A program made the position numbers and the translations under genes. The notes beneath the pieces were generated by a model that saw only the letters and a list, made by a program, of their open reading frames with translations, was not told the origin of the DNA and made no database searches. Positions 8,089 through 16,503 of a stretch of 49,953 nucleotides of DNA are shown in pieces. The stretch comes from Micromonospora sp. U21. GTDB taxonomy: Bacteria > Actinomycetota > Actinomycetes > Mycobacteriales > Micromonosporaceae. Numbering within the stretch: the first letter of the stretch is position 1; every line of letters begins with the position of its first letter. Where the stretch lies: the NCBI RefSeq assembly GCF_018070045.1, contig NZ_JAGPYK010000041.1, positions 1 through 49,953 on the forward strand, in the 5' to 3' direction.

Positions 8089-8157
8089 CCGGGGCCGGCG
8101 GGTGCCGCGGCGGAGGCGTACCCCCGACGCGGCCCCCCGTTCCCGCCGGCCGGTCCG

Positions 8158-8601
8158 TCACCGCCCGGCCAGCGCCGCCCAGCCCGGGTTCACCGGCTCC
8201 CGGCGCAGCGGCATGCCCGCCTCCGCCGGCGTCCGGTCACCTTTGCGCTGGTTGCAGCCGTAGCAGGCGGCGGTGGTGTTCCGCCAGGTGTTCCGGCCGC
8301 CGCGCGAGCGGGGCAGGATGTGGTCGATGGTCGACGCCGGGCCGCCGCAGTACGCGCAGCAGCGGTCGTCGCGGCGCAGGACGCCGGCCCGGGACCAGGC
8401 CGGCCCGGAACTGAACCGCCAGCGGGTGACCACGTAGCGGACGAGCCGCACCACCCGGGGCATCGGGAAGATCCCGATCACCTGGTCCGGCTCGGCCTCG
8501 TGGATCTCGGCCACCCGCCGGCAGAGCATCCGGACGGCGTGCTGGACGGTGACCCGGTGCAGCGGGCCGAGGTCGGCGTTGATGACGAGGACGGCGTCCA
8601 C
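8158..8601 (-). CDS. HNH endonuclease, 147 aa
   Basis: The C-terminal half has zinc-binding CAYCGG, the DHILPRSRGG metal/nuclease strand, T-W-R-N-T-T-A-A-C and CNQRKGDRTP, the complete ββα-metal HNH motif with two CxxC zinc knuckles. The N-terminal 60 residues (V-L-V-I-N-A-D-L-G-P-L) match the common actinobacterial stand-alone HNH protein of unknown cellular role. The start GTG 8601 follows GGAGGGAG by 6 nt. A strong hairpin and a small ORF lie just upstream. Confidence 0.9.
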   Translation of the reverse strand: MDAVLVINADLGPLHRVTVQHAVRMLCRRVAEIHEAEPDQVIGIFPMPRVVRLVRYVVTRWRFSSGPAWSRAGVLRRDDRCCAYCGGPASTIDHILPRSRGGRNTWRNTTAACYGCNQRKGDRTPAEAGMPLRREPVNPGWAALAGR

Positions 8602-8650
8602 CGGGATCTCCCTCCATGGTGGTGACGGACGAACTGCGCCGGACAGCGAA

Positions 8651-8684
8651 GAGCCGCCCGGTCCGGTTGTCGGACGGGCGGCTC
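8651..8684 (-). terminator. strong hairpin, terminator or attenuator
   Basis: GAGCCGCCCG(G)TCCG pairs with CGGACGGGCGGCTC around the loop GTTGT; this is a 14-bp GC stem with a single bulge. There is no T run, as is common for terminators in this GC class. On the minus strand it lies between the 29-codon ORF (8703-8792) and the HNH gene start. Confidence 0.6.
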
Positions 8685-8702
8685 GGCGCGTACGGGTACG
8701 CG

Positions 8703-8792
8703 TCAGTCGGGCCGGCCCGCCCGCGGACCTTCCGCTCGGCAACCGTCGCCGGGCAGCACCGACGGCACGGTGGTGACGTGCGACATCGTCAT
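8703..8792 (-). CDS. possible small protein or leader peptide, 29 aa
   Basis: ATG 8792 is preceded by CACGGGAGCAGCTC, a fair ribosome site at 7 nt. The peptide begins MTMSHVTTVPSVLPGDG and ends in an Arg/Gly/Pro-rich tail. I do not recognise it. The stop lies 18 nt before the hairpin at 8651-8684, which precedes the HNH gene, so it could be a leader peptide. Coding status is unproven. 8793-8974 holds no gene I can support. Confidence 0.35.
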   Translation of the reverse strand: MTMSHVTTVPSVLPGDGCRAEGPRAGRPD

Positions 8793-8974
8793 GAGCTGCT
8801 CCCGTGGCGGTGGTTGACCTTGCGCGCTCACGGTAGGTCGGCACGGGACAGAGGGGCAACGTATTTCGATCGGCTGTCCGGCTCCGCCGGGCGGCGCTGC
8901 CGGCTCCTCCGGCCGCTGGCCCCCGCCGTCTGCCGGGCGGTGGCGAGCGGGCGGTCCACCCGCACAGCCGTCAG

Positions 8975-10513
8975 CTAGGTTGTCGCGCCTCGCCCGGCCA
9001 GCAGCCCCCGGGGCCGGATCGACCGCACCGGCTCGGCCGCGCCGCCCTCCGCGCGCAGGATGTGGTTCGCGGCGATGATCCCGGTCGCCGCCGAGCGTTC
9101 CATCAGCGCACTCGGGAAGTCCGTGGCGATCCCGTCTCCGGCCAGGTAGAGGCCGGTCGCGTCGGTGCGTACCCCCGGTCGCCAGGCGTGGCTGCCCGGG
9201 CTGAACGCCGGCGCCTGCGCCTCCACCCGGGCGCGCAGCTCGCGGACCCACAGGCCGGCGGCCTCCGGCCAGAGCACCACCAGCTCACGGCGCATCCGCT
9301 CGGCCAGCTCCTCGGCCGGCACTCCCGGCTCGCAGGCGTACGCGTGCAGCTCGATGACCGACCCGCCGGTCCGCCGTGCCCAGCGCCGCGACTCGTTCTC
9401 CAGCCGGTGGTAGAGCGTCACCGAGTCCAACGTGGGCTGCCGGGACACCCCGCTGAACACCGCCCGACCGGCGGCCACGTCCCCGTGACACCAGTACCGG
9501 GCCACCGCGTACGGCGGGCCGGGCGTGCCGAACGCGGGCATCCGCGCCACCAGCTCCGGCGCCTGCCCGGCGAGGTCCGGGGAGGCCGTGACCAACGCGG
9601 CCAGCGCCGGCGGGTCCACGGCGAGCACCACATGGCGCGCCTGGTGACCGCCGCCGTCGGCGGTCGTCACCCGCCAGCCGTCGGCGTCGCGGTGGACCCC
9701 GGTCGCGGCGGACCCGGTGAGCACCCGGCCGCCGTGCTTCTCCACGTGCCGGGTCAGCGGCTGCCAGATCGCCGTGGCGTAATCCTCGTCCGGACAGTCG
9801 AAGGCCAGCCCTTCCGGGTTGCCGAGCAGGTAGAAGTGAAACTGGGCGACCATCTCGGCGGCGGACATCTCCGCCTCGTGGTTGAAGAACGAGTGTGAGA
9901 AGACCTCGAACAGCATCGCGCGGGCCCGGTCCGGCAGCCGCAGTGCGGCCAGCAACTGGTCGGCCGTGGTGTCGTCCAGCTCGGCGTAGGTGCGGACCGG
10001 GTCGTAGCTGAGCAGCGGCAGCGCCGCGTCCCGGTCCATCAACCGGAGGTCGGCCAGACGCAGGCTGGGACTGCGCAGCAGCAACGCGAGCAGGTTCGCC
10101 GGCGGTGCGGGCGGCAGCTTGCCGAACTCCTCGGTCGGCCACTGCCCACTCAGGATCGGATAGCCCGGGATCGGCTTCAAGAAGCCCAGGTCGGGGTCGA
10201 CCCGGCGAAGGATGGACCGCCAGTTGTAGTACTGCCGGAAGAACGCGTGAAACCCGTGCTCGTTCTGCTGGCTGCCGTCGGCGAGCGCCTCCGGCCAGGC
10301 GCCCAGCCGCCCACCGAGGGTCGGCGCCGCCTCCAGCACCGTCACCGCCACACCGCGCTCGGCCAGCACCACAGCCGCCGACATGCCGGCGATGCCGCCA
10401 CCCACCACCACCGCCGCGACCGGTCCCGGCACGCGCTCGGCGCCACCGCCCCCGGGGTCAACCTGGTACTGGCGTACGCCGATGAGTCGACCCACCACTT
10501 TCGACAGCGCCAT
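8975..10513 (-). CDS. FAD-dependent carotenoid desaturase-type oxidoreductase (CrtU-like), 512 aa
   Basis: The N-terminal dinucleotide fold VVGGGIAGMSAAVVLAERG (about residues 35-55) is followed by E-A-A-P-T-L-G-G-R. The segment HGFHAFFRQYYNWRSILRR is diagnostic for the branch that includes isorenieratene synthase (CrtU). Near the C-terminus, L-Y-L-A-G-D-G-I-A-T-D-F-P-S closes the FAD site. ATG 10513 is chosen for its GGAGGT ribosome site. No carotenoid gene lies nearby, so the substrate is open; it could be a membrane-associated desaturase or isomerase. Confidence 0.8.
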   Translation of the reverse strand: MALSKVVGRLIGVRQYQVDPGGGGAERVPGPVAAVVVGGGIAGMSAAVVLAERGVAVTVLEAAPTLGGRLGAWPEALADGSQQNEHGFHAFFRQYYNWRSILRRVDPDLGFLKPIPGYPILSGQWPTEEFGKLPPAPPANLLALLLRSPSLRLADLRLMDRDAALPLLSYDPVRTYAELDDTTADQLLAALRLPDRARAMLFEVFSHSFFNHEAEMSAAEMVAQFHFYLLGNPEGLAFDCPDEDYATAIWQPLTRHVEKHGGRVLTGSAATGVHRDADGWRVTTADGGGHQARHVVLAVDPPALAALVTASPDLAGQAPELVARMPAFGTPGPPYAVARYWCHGDVAAGRAVFSGVSRQPTLDSVTLYHRLENESRRWARRTGGSVIELHAYACEPGVPAEELAERMRRELVVLWPEAAGLWVRELRARVEAQAPAFSPGSHAWRPGVRTDATGLYLAGDGIATDFPSALMERSAATGIIAANHILRAEGGAAEPVRSIRPRGLLAGRGATT

Positions 10514-10548
10514 GGGCACCTCCCCGTCCACCCACAGTCTGCCCTTGT

Positions 10549-11031
10549 TCACGGTAAGCAGCGACGGGTCCGGTCGGAGGCGGGCCAGACGTACTCCAGG
10601 TCCGGGGGAACGTCTTCGCCGAAGATCGGGCGGTAGTGCGTGGGGTCCTTGCGCAGCAGGGACGAACGGTGGCTCAGGTGCAGGTCGTCGCGGCCCAGCC
10701 AGGGTGGCAGCTCACCGGCCCGGGCCAGCTCCTCCTGGGTACGCACGATGCCGGCACCGCAGGCGTCGGCGAGGTCGACGGTCAACGTGATGGCGCAGGT
10801 GTCGGCCCTTCCCGGCTCGGACCAGACCGCGCACATGTCCAGCCCGTAGCGGGTGAGCGCCTCCTCGTACCCGGCCCACATCTTCACCGCGGGGTGGTTC
10901 CGCCAGCCGTACCCGGGCCGGGTGAGCCCGCGCAGCACCTGGATGGCCTCCACCCGTTGCTTGCCCAGCCGCTTCTGGTCCAGCGTGCGGGCGCTGGCCA
11001 GGAAGTCGGGGTACGGGAGGAAGGTCTGCAT
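10549..11031 (-). CDS. MSMEG_6728-family protein (pyrimidine-dimer glycosylase-like), 160 aa
   Basis: It begins MQTFLPYPDF, then LDQKRLGKQRVEAIQVLR and GYGWRNHPAVKMW, the conserved block of this actinobacterial family, which is related to the T4 endonuclease V/pyrimidine-dimer glycosylase group. The C-terminal L-H-L-S-H-R-S-S-L-L-R-K-D-P-x-H-Y is also conserved. A DNA-repair role is family inference. It ends 35 bp before the desaturase start and may be co-transcribed with it. It is divergent from the channel gene. Confidence 0.8.
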   Translation of the reverse strand: MQTFLPYPDFLASARTLDQKRLGKQRVEAIQVLRGLTRPGYGWRNHPAVKMWAGYEEALTRYGLDMCAVWSEPGRADTCAITLTVDLADACGAGIVRTQEELARAGELPPWLGRDDLHLSHRSSLLRKDPTHYRPIFGEDVPPDLEYVWPASDRTRRCLP

Positions 11032-11112
11032 GCCGCTGCTCTACCCGCCGCCCCGGTCGGCATGCCTGGTCGGGATGATCCGGATGGGGTCGCCCACGGT
11101 GGTCGTGCTGAC

Positions 11113-11118
11113 TACGAT
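11113..11118 (+). promoter_or_regulatory. -10 box of leaderless channel gene
   Basis: TACGAT ends 6 nt before ATG 11125; no Shine-Dalgarno is present between them. Confidence 0.5.
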
Positions 11119-11124
11119 CCGGGC

Positions 11125-13167
11125 ATGGCGGAGCCGTGGCGGGACCGGGCGCGACGGGCGGTCGAGTGGAACTGGCGACTGCGGTCCGCCGGTGATCCGC
11201 GACCGCACTACGTGATCTGCGGGCGGGACGCGCTCGCCTACTACGTGGCCCGGGCGATGGTCGAATCGGAGCTGCCGGCGGGCGGGGCCCGGGTGACCGT
11301 GGTGGTGCCGGAGCGCTACCGCAGCAACGGGCCGGACGTGGCCGGGCTGCGCGGGGTCCGCGTGGTGCGCTCGGAACGGCTGGATGTGGACACCTTCGAG
11401 GCCGCCGGCCTGGCCGGGGCGACCGGTCTGGCCCTGCTGCACCAGGACGACGTGGGCAACCTGCACGCCGCGCTCTGCGCCCAGGCCGTCGACCAGCGGG
11501 TCCGTCAGGTGCTGCGGATGTTCAACGGCACCCTCGCCGACGGCGTGCGCAAGCTGCTCAAGGCGCCGGTCGAGGTGCTCTCCGACGCCGAGATGGCCGC
11601 GCCGGCGTTCGTGGCCGCCGCGCTCGGCGAGGTCGACCCGAACTCCTTCCAACACCGGGACAAGACGCTGCGGGTGGCTCGTCGCGCCGACGTCCGCCCG
11701 CAGGACGTGGTCTGCGCGTTGGCCGACTTCAGTGAGGAGCAGGGGGTGGAGCTGCTGCCGGCCGAGCAGGCCGGCGCCGACCTGGTGCTCGCCGAGGCGA
11801 CCGGGCAGCCACCGGGCACCGCGGTCGCCGCCCGCCGGCTGGTCCGGGCCCGCCGTCGCCGACGCCCGATGGCGGTGCTGCTGCGGGCCGTACGCGGCTT
11901 CGCCACCCGCAAGATCGGTGTCGCGGTGATCCTGGTGCTCATGGTGATCGCGGTGCTCGGCGCGTTGATCTCCCGGGCGGAGGATGTCTCCCCGGTGGAG
12001 GCGCTGTACCTGACGCTGGTCACCACGCTCAGCGGCGCGGACCCGGACACCGACAAGGCGGCCGACGCGCAGATCATGCAGGTGGTGCTCAACCTCGCCG
12101 GGTTGGCGCTGATTCCGTTGATCACCGCGGTGGTGGTGGACGGCATCGTCAACGCGCGGCTGGCCCTGCACACCGGCCGGCTGCAACCGGCCCGGGCCGG
12201 GCACGTGGTGGTGATCGGCCTCGGCAACGTCGGCACCCGGGTGATGGCGCAGCTCCGCGAGTACGACGTCGAGGTGGTGGCGATCGACAAGGATCCGGAG
12301 CCGCGCGGCGCGACCCTGGCACGGCAGTTGGAGGTGCCGCTGATCGTGGGGGACGCCGCGCTGCCGGAGACCCTCGCCGCCGCGTCGGTCGCCGACTGCC
12401 AGGCGCTGGTGGTGGCGTCCACCGACGACGTGGCCAACCTGGAGGCGGCGTTGGCCGCCCGGGACCTCCGCGACGACCTGCGGGTGGTGCTGCGGCTCTT
12501 CGACGGTGACTTCGCCGAACGGGTGGAGGAGACCTTCGCCCTCGGGGTGTCCCGTTCGGTCTCGTACCTGGCGGCTCCGGCCTTCATCGGGGCCCTCACC
12601 GAACGAGCGGTGATCACCACCATCCCGGTCGAGCGGCACGCGCTGCCGGTCGCCGAGGTGCCGGTCGCCCCCGGCTCGGAGCTGGACGGTCGGCCGCTCG
12701 ACGTGGTCAACCGCGACGGGCAGGTCCGGCTGATCGCCCGTACCCCGGCCGGCGGCGCCAGGACCATCTGGTGGAAGGACCTCGACCCCCGGCAGGTGAT
12801 CTTCGCTGGCGACCGGCTCACCGTGGTCGCCCGCCGTCGGGGCCTGGACTGGCTGACCAGGCAGTGCGCCCCGCCCGCCCGCACCGGCCCGGTTCCCCGG
12901 CCGGCCGGGCCCGTCCTCGGCAGAGACCCGACCTCGCCAGCAGCTCCTCGCTCGGCGCCCGCGCCGGCCGACTGGGAGGTCGCCGCCTCGGCCCCCGGCG
13001 CGGCCCATCCGGTGCCTGGCCGGTCAGCGACTCCGCTGCCGCACGAGGTGCCAGACGGCGCCGACGGCGAGCACGCCGAAGCCGGCCAGCACGCTGGCCA
13101 GTGGCAGGTTGACCGCCAGCAGCAGGCAGCCGACCAGTCCCAGCCCGGCGAGCACCTGAACCGGTAG
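11125..13167 (+). CDS. RCK/TrkA-N ion channel-type protein, 680 aa
   Basis: Two NAD-binding RCK (TrkA-N) modules, HYVICGRDALAYYVA (about 28-42) and HVVVIGLGNVGTRVM (about 360-375), flank two membrane helices (about 268-290 and 330-350). A pore-like loop between them reads A-L-Y-L-T-L-V-T-T-L-S-G, instead of the T-V-G-Y-G potassium filter. This is the Castor/Pollux-like layout of a ligand-gated cation channel. The last ~60 residues are low-complexity and are encoded antisense to the end of the convergent permease gene (144-bp overlap), so the natural C-terminus may be unstructured. Confidence 0.8.
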   Translation: MAEPWRDRARRAVEWNWRLRSAGDPRPHYVICGRDALAYYVARAMVESELPAGGARVTVVVPERYRSNGPDVAGLRGVRVVRSERLDVDTFEAAGLAGATGLALLHQDDVGNLHAALCAQAVDQRVRQVLRMFNGTLADGVRKLLKAPVEVLSDAEMAAPAFVAAALGEVDPNSFQHRDKTLRVARRADVRPQDVVCALADFSEEQGVELLPAEQAGADLVLAEATGQPPGTAVAARRLVRARRRRRPMAVLLRAVRGFATRKIGVAVILVLMVIAVLGALISRAEDVSPVEALYLTLVTTLSGADPDTDKAADAQIMQVVLNLAGLALIPLITAVVVDGIVNARLALHTGRLQPARAGHVVVIGLGNVGTRVMAQLREYDVEVVAIDKDPEPRGATLARQLEVPLIVGDAALPETLAAASVADCQALVVASTDDVANLEAALAARDLRDDLRVVLRLFDGDFAERVEETFALGVSRSVSYLAAPAFIGALTERAVITTIPVERHALPVAEVPVAPGSELDGRPLDVVNRDGQVRLIARTPAGGARTIWWKDLDPRQVIFAGDRLTVVARRRGLDWLTRQCAPPARTGPVPRPAGPVLGRDPTSPAAPRSAPAPADWEVAASAPGAAHPVPGRSATPLPHEVPDGADGEHAEAGQHAGQWQVDRQQQAADQSQPGEHLNR

Positions 13168-14262
13168 CCGCCGGCCCGGGTCAAGGCCCAGGGTCAGCGC
13201 GGCGGCGTTGGTGATCGCGTAGTAGACCAGCACGGTGCAGCTGGAGAAGCCGATCGCGTCCCGCACGTCACCGAGCAGCACGACCAGGATCACCACGGCG
13301 GCCACCGCCAACTCGGCGCGGTGCGGCACCTGATGCACGGGGTGCACGGCGGCCAACGCGCCGGGCAGGTCGCGGCGGCGGGCCATCGCCAGCGTGGTCC
13401 GGCCGACCCCGGCGACCAGGGACAGCAGCACGCCGGTGACCGCGATCGTGGCCCCGGCGCGAACCACCCAGGCGAGGCCGGGCAGCCCGGCGGCGGTCAC
13501 CACGTCGACCAGGGGCGCGGCGGAACCGGCCAGCCGGTCGGCGCCGAGCACGCCGAGCGTGATGACGGCCAGCACCAGGTAGATCGCGAGCACCGTGCCG
13601 AGCGCCAGCGGCACCGCGCGGGGGATGGTCCGTTGCGGGTCGCGGACCTCCTCGCCGAGCGTGGCGATGCGGGCGTACCCGGCGAACGCGAAGAAGAGCA
13701 GCCCGGCGGCGGTGAGCACGCCCCGGCCGGAGCCGCCGGGGTCGCCGAGCCTGCCCAGGGCGAAATCACCGCCGACGATGCCGACGACCGCGACCAGGGC
13801 CAGCACCGCGAGCACCACCGCGACCAGCGCCTTCGTGGCGGTGGCCGTCCTGCCGATGCCGCGCAGGTTCACGGCGGTTACCGCGAGCACCGCAGCGGCC
13901 GCGACCGGTCGGGCCTGACCGGGCCACAGGTACGCGCCGATGGTCAGCGCCATCGCCGCGCAGCTCGCGGTCTTGCCCACCACGAAACCCCAGCCGGCCA
14001 CGAAGCCGGCCAGCGGGCCGAGGCGTTCGCGACCGTAGACGTAGGTGCCGCCGGACTCCGGGTAGCGGGCCGCCAGCCGCGCCGAGCTGGTCGCGTTGCA
14101 GAAGGCGATCACCCCGGCCAGCACCAGCGCGGGCAGCAGCCCGGCGCCGCCGGCCGCCGCCGTGGCCGGGGCGAACACCACGAAGACGCCCGCGCCGAGC
14201 ATCGACCCCAGCCCGATGACCACCGCGTCGGGTACGCCCAGCCGGCGCGCCAGTTGGTCCAC
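13024..14262 (-). CDS. APC-family amino acid permease, 412 aa
   Basis: About twelve membrane segments are present. The N-terminal D-A-V-V-I-G-L-G-S-M-L-G-A-G-V-F-V-V is the hallmark helix 1 of APC transporters, with the unwound G-S-M-x-G-A-G substrate motif; P-E-S-G-G-T-Y-V-Y-G-R-E follows in helix 2-3. The start is GTG 14262: it gives the family N-terminus and lies 7 nt after a TAGGGT box, whereas ATG 14307 would overlap the PAP2 gene. The substrate is likely an amino acid or polyamine, not resolvable further. Confidence 0.85.
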   Translation of the reverse strand: MDQLARRLGVPDAVVIGLGSMLGAGVFVVFAPATAAAGGAGLLPALVLAGVIAFCNATSSARLAARYPESGGTYVYGRERLGPLAGFVAGWGFVVGKTASCAAMALTIGAYLWPGQARPVAAAAVLAVTAVNLRGIGRTATATKALVAVVLAVLALVAVVGIVGGDFALGRLGDPGGSGRGVLTAAGLLFFAFAGYARIATLGEEVRDPQRTIPRAVPLALGTVLAIYLVLAVITLGVLGADRLAGSAAPLVDVVTAAGLPGLAWVVRAGATIAVTGVLLSLVAGVGRTTLAMARRRDLPGALAAVHPVHQVPHRAELAVAAVVILVVLLGDVRDAIGFSSCTVLVYYAITNAAALTLGLDPGRRLPVQVLAGLGLVGCLLLAVNLPLASVLAGFGVLAVGAVWHLVRQRSR

Positions 14263-14269
14263 CGGACGA

Positions 14270-14275
14270 ACCCTA
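14270..14275 (-). promoter_or_regulatory. -10 box of leaderless permease gene
   Basis: On the minus strand TAGGGT ends 7 nt before GTG 14262. It overlaps the PAP2 stop codon, so the permease may have its own transcript start inside the preceding gene's end. Confidence 0.4.
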
Positions 14276-15019
14276 GGGGTACGAGATGAACGGCCGGTCC
14301 CATGCACGTAGCCGGTCGGGTAACGGCACGTCGTCCCAGGGCACCCGGTGCAGGAGCCGGTCCAGGAACAGCCCGAGCAGCAGCGCCGCCACCCCGTCGG
14401 TGAGCCAGTGGAAGTTCAGGTAGGTCGTGGTGACCAGCAGGATCGCCGGCGGGGCGAATCGGACCAACCGGTGCACGGTCGGATGCAGTCGCCCTGCCGT
14501 CAGCGCGGTCAGCAGTACGGCGATCACCCCGTACCAGACGATCGCGTTGGCGACGTGTCCGGACGGGTAGGAGAGGTCGTACTCGGTGGGCGGCAGGTCG
14601 TTGAAGATCCGGACGGACCGGGTCGGTGGCAGATCCGAGCTGGGCGCGGCGCGGTCGGTCAGGACCTTGAGCGGTCCGACGGTCAGGTACAGCAGCACGA
14701 ACGCCCCCGCCACCAGCAGCAGCGGCCGGACTGTGCGGGCCCGCCAGGCCACCGCCACGGCGAGCGCCCCGGAGAGCGGCATCAGCAGCCAGCCACCCTG
14801 CCCGAGGAAGTTGAACACCCGCGCCGTCCAGTAGATCGGCGCGGGGTGGTGGGCGTAGGCCCATTCCCGGACGGCGAGGTCCACCCCGAGCAGCGCCCCC
14901 CCGGCAAGGGCCAGGGTCAACGCGCCGAACCCGACCAGCAGCAGCGCGTCGAACCACCAGCCGGCCGGGCGGACGGGCCGTAGCCGCAGGTCACGTCGTA
15001 CCGCCGTGGGTTTGAGCAC
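14273..15019 (-). CDS. PAP2-family membrane phosphatase, 248 aa
   Basis: Six membrane segments carry the three-part lipid phosphatase signature: K-V-L-T-D-R-A-A-P, S-Y-P-S-G-H-V-A-N, and a third block ending in F-H-W-L-T-D-G. The catalytic histidine-aspartate pair is present in the third block, but the leading S-R is replaced by T-Y. It probably dephosphorylates a lipid phosphate or undecaprenyl pyrophosphate at the outer face of the membrane. GTG 15019 follows a TAGCGT box (15026-15031) by 6 nt. Confidence 0.85.
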   Translation of the reverse strand: MLKPTAVRRDLRLRPVRPAGWWFDALLLVGFGALTLALAGGALLGVDLAVREWAYAHHPAPIYWTARVFNFLGQGGWLLMPLSGALAVAVAWRARTVRPLLLVAGAFVLLYLTVGPLKVLTDRAAPSSDLPPTRSVRIFNDLPPTEYDLSYPSGHVANAIVWYGVIAVLLTALTAGRLHPTVHRLVRFAPPAILLVTTTYLNFHWLTDGVAALLLGLFLDRLLHRVPWDDVPLPDRLRAWDRPFISYP

Positions 15020-15025
15020 GGGACC

Positions 15026-15031
15026 ACGCTA
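15026..15031 (-). promoter_or_regulatory. -10 box of leaderless PAP2 gene
   Basis: Minus-strand TAGCGT with a 6-nt gap to GTG 15019. Confidence 0.45.
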
Positions 15032-15109
15032 CCGGCCCCGGGCGAGGCCGCGGCATCCCGCGCTGTGGGCCCAGCCACGCTGGGAGGCGAATGCGGGGGG
15101 CGACGCGTC

Positions 15110-16333
15110 ATGCTTGTGCCCGTGCGGATCACCTCGGCCCTCGTGGACCCGGCGCTGCTCGACCTTCCGTGGTCGACTCCGCTGGAGGAGTGGCCTGCCG
15201 AGCACCTGGTGGCTCTGCCGCAGGGCATTTCCCGGCACATCGTCCGGTTCGTCCGGCTCGGTGACTACGTCTACGCGTTCAAGGAGACTCGCGAGCGGAT
15301 CGCTGAGCGGGAGTACGACCTGCTCCGGGCACTGGAGCGGATCGACTTCCCGTCGGTCGAGGCGGTGGCGGTCGTCGCCGACCGGCAGACCGAGGACGGA
15401 GAACCCCTCGAGTCGGTGCTGATCACCCGGCATCTGCAGTTCTCCCTCCCCTACCGGGCGCTCTTCTCGCACACGCTGCGGCCGGAGACGATGAGCCGGC
15501 TGCTCGACGCGCTCGCCGCGTTGATCGTGCGGATGCACCTGACCGGCTTCTTCTGGGGCGACTGCTCGCTCTCCAACACCCTGTTCCGGCGGGACGCGGG
15601 CGCGTTCGCCGCGTACCTGGTGGACGCGGAGACGGGCGCGCTGCACACCTCGCTCTCCAACGGTCAGCGCGGCGAGGACCTGGAGATCGCCCGGGTGAAC
15701 ATCTTCGGCGAGGCGCTGGACCTCCAGGCCGCTGGCCTGCTGCATGAGTCCATCGACCCGGAGGTGGTCTGTGAGGAGGTCGTGCAGCGGTACGAGCGGC
15801 TCTGGCACGAGATCACCTACGAGCAGGCGGTCGAGCGGGAGGCCCGACACGACATCGAGGGCCGGATCCGCCGCCTCAACGAGCTGGGCTTCGACGTGGC
15901 CGAGGTGGCCATGTCGACCATCGACGACGGGCGTTACCTGGTCCGGCCGAAGGTGGTCGACGCCGGCTACCACACCCGGCGGCTGCTGCGGCTGACCGGC
16001 CTGGACGCCGAGGAGAACCAGGCCCGCAAGCTGCTCAACGACCTGGACGCCTACCGGGCGGAGAGCGACCTGACCGACGAGCAGCAGGCCGCGCACCGCT
16101 GGGTCACCGAGGTCTTCGAGCCGGTGGTCCGGGCCGTGCCCGCGCACCTGCGCCGCAAGCTGGAGCCGCAGGAGCTGTTCGCGCAGATCATCGAGCACAA
16201 GTGGCTGCTCTCCGAGCGGGCCGGCCGGGACGTGGGGATGCGCCACGCGGTCCAGTCGTACCTGGCCGACGTGCTGGTGCACCGCCCCGACGAGCAGGCC
16301 GTGCTCGGCGTCGAGGTCCCCACCGCCGGCTGA
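15110..16333 (+). CDS. DUF4032 protein with kinase-like catalytic loop, 407 aa
   Basis: The N-terminal two-thirds resemble the lipopolysaccharide-kinase/RIO-like fold. V-Y-A-F-K-E-T could provide the ATP lysine, and E-R-E-Y-D-L-L the paired glutamate. M-H-L-T-G-F-F-W-G-D-C-S-L-S-N-T-L-F is a catalytic-loop match (G-D-x-x-x-x-N) and Y-L-V-D-A-E-T-G corresponds to the metal-binding DFG. The C-terminal ~150 residues are the DUF4032 region. ATG 15110 has GGGGGG upstream. It is divergent from the PAP2 gene. Substrate unknown; it is a conserved actinobacterial protein. Confidence 0.75.
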   Translation: MLVPVRITSALVDPALLDLPWSTPLEEWPAEHLVALPQGISRHIVRFVRLGDYVYAFKETRERIAEREYDLLRALERIDFPSVEAVAVVADRQTEDGEPLESVLITRHLQFSLPYRALFSHTLRPETMSRLLDALAALIVRMHLTGFFWGDCSLSNTLFRRDAGAFAAYLVDAETGALHTSLSNGQRGEDLEIARVNIFGEALDLQAAGLLHESIDPEVVCEEVVQRYERLWHEITYEQAVEREARHDIEGRIRRLNELGFDVAEVAMSTIDDGRYLVRPKVVDAGYHTRRLLRLTGLDAEENQARKLLNDLDAYRAESDLTDEQQAAHRWVTEVFEPVVRAVPAHLRRKLEPQELFAQIIEHKWLLSERAGRDVGMRHAVQSYLADVLVHRPDEQAVLGVEVPTAG

Positions 16334-16407
16334 CCCGCAGGCCCGTACACTCTGCGTCCGCCCTCCTCCTGGCACCGCAGACAGGTGCGGCTGTTGCCTT
16401 TGAATCT

Positions 16408-16435
16408 GATGTCGTAAACGACTCAGCGCAGAACC
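16408..16435 (+). repeat. dispersed intergenic repeat, divergent copy
   Basis: Begins GATGTCGTAAACGACTCAG and shares its first half with the copy at 16504-16535. A -10-like TACACT lies at 16346-16351 facing this region, though no gene follows on that strand. The rest of 16334-16633 contains only this repeat pair and hairpins. Confidence 0.45.
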
Positions 16436-16503
16436 GTTCCTACCCGGGTCTTCAGGGTGCCGCGCACAGATCCGGCCGCCGGGCGTGCGGCGCACGACGC
16501 CGC

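Noticed and set aside
8686..8705. A GGGTAC box near 8695 as another SigB-type promoter
   Set aside because: It faces rightwards, where no plus-strand gene starts, and the upstream GNNT match is trivial in this GC-rich DNA.
11041..13008. A 655-codon minus-strand frame under the channel gene
   Set aside because: Antisense shadow of the RCK channel; the plus strand has conserved motifs.
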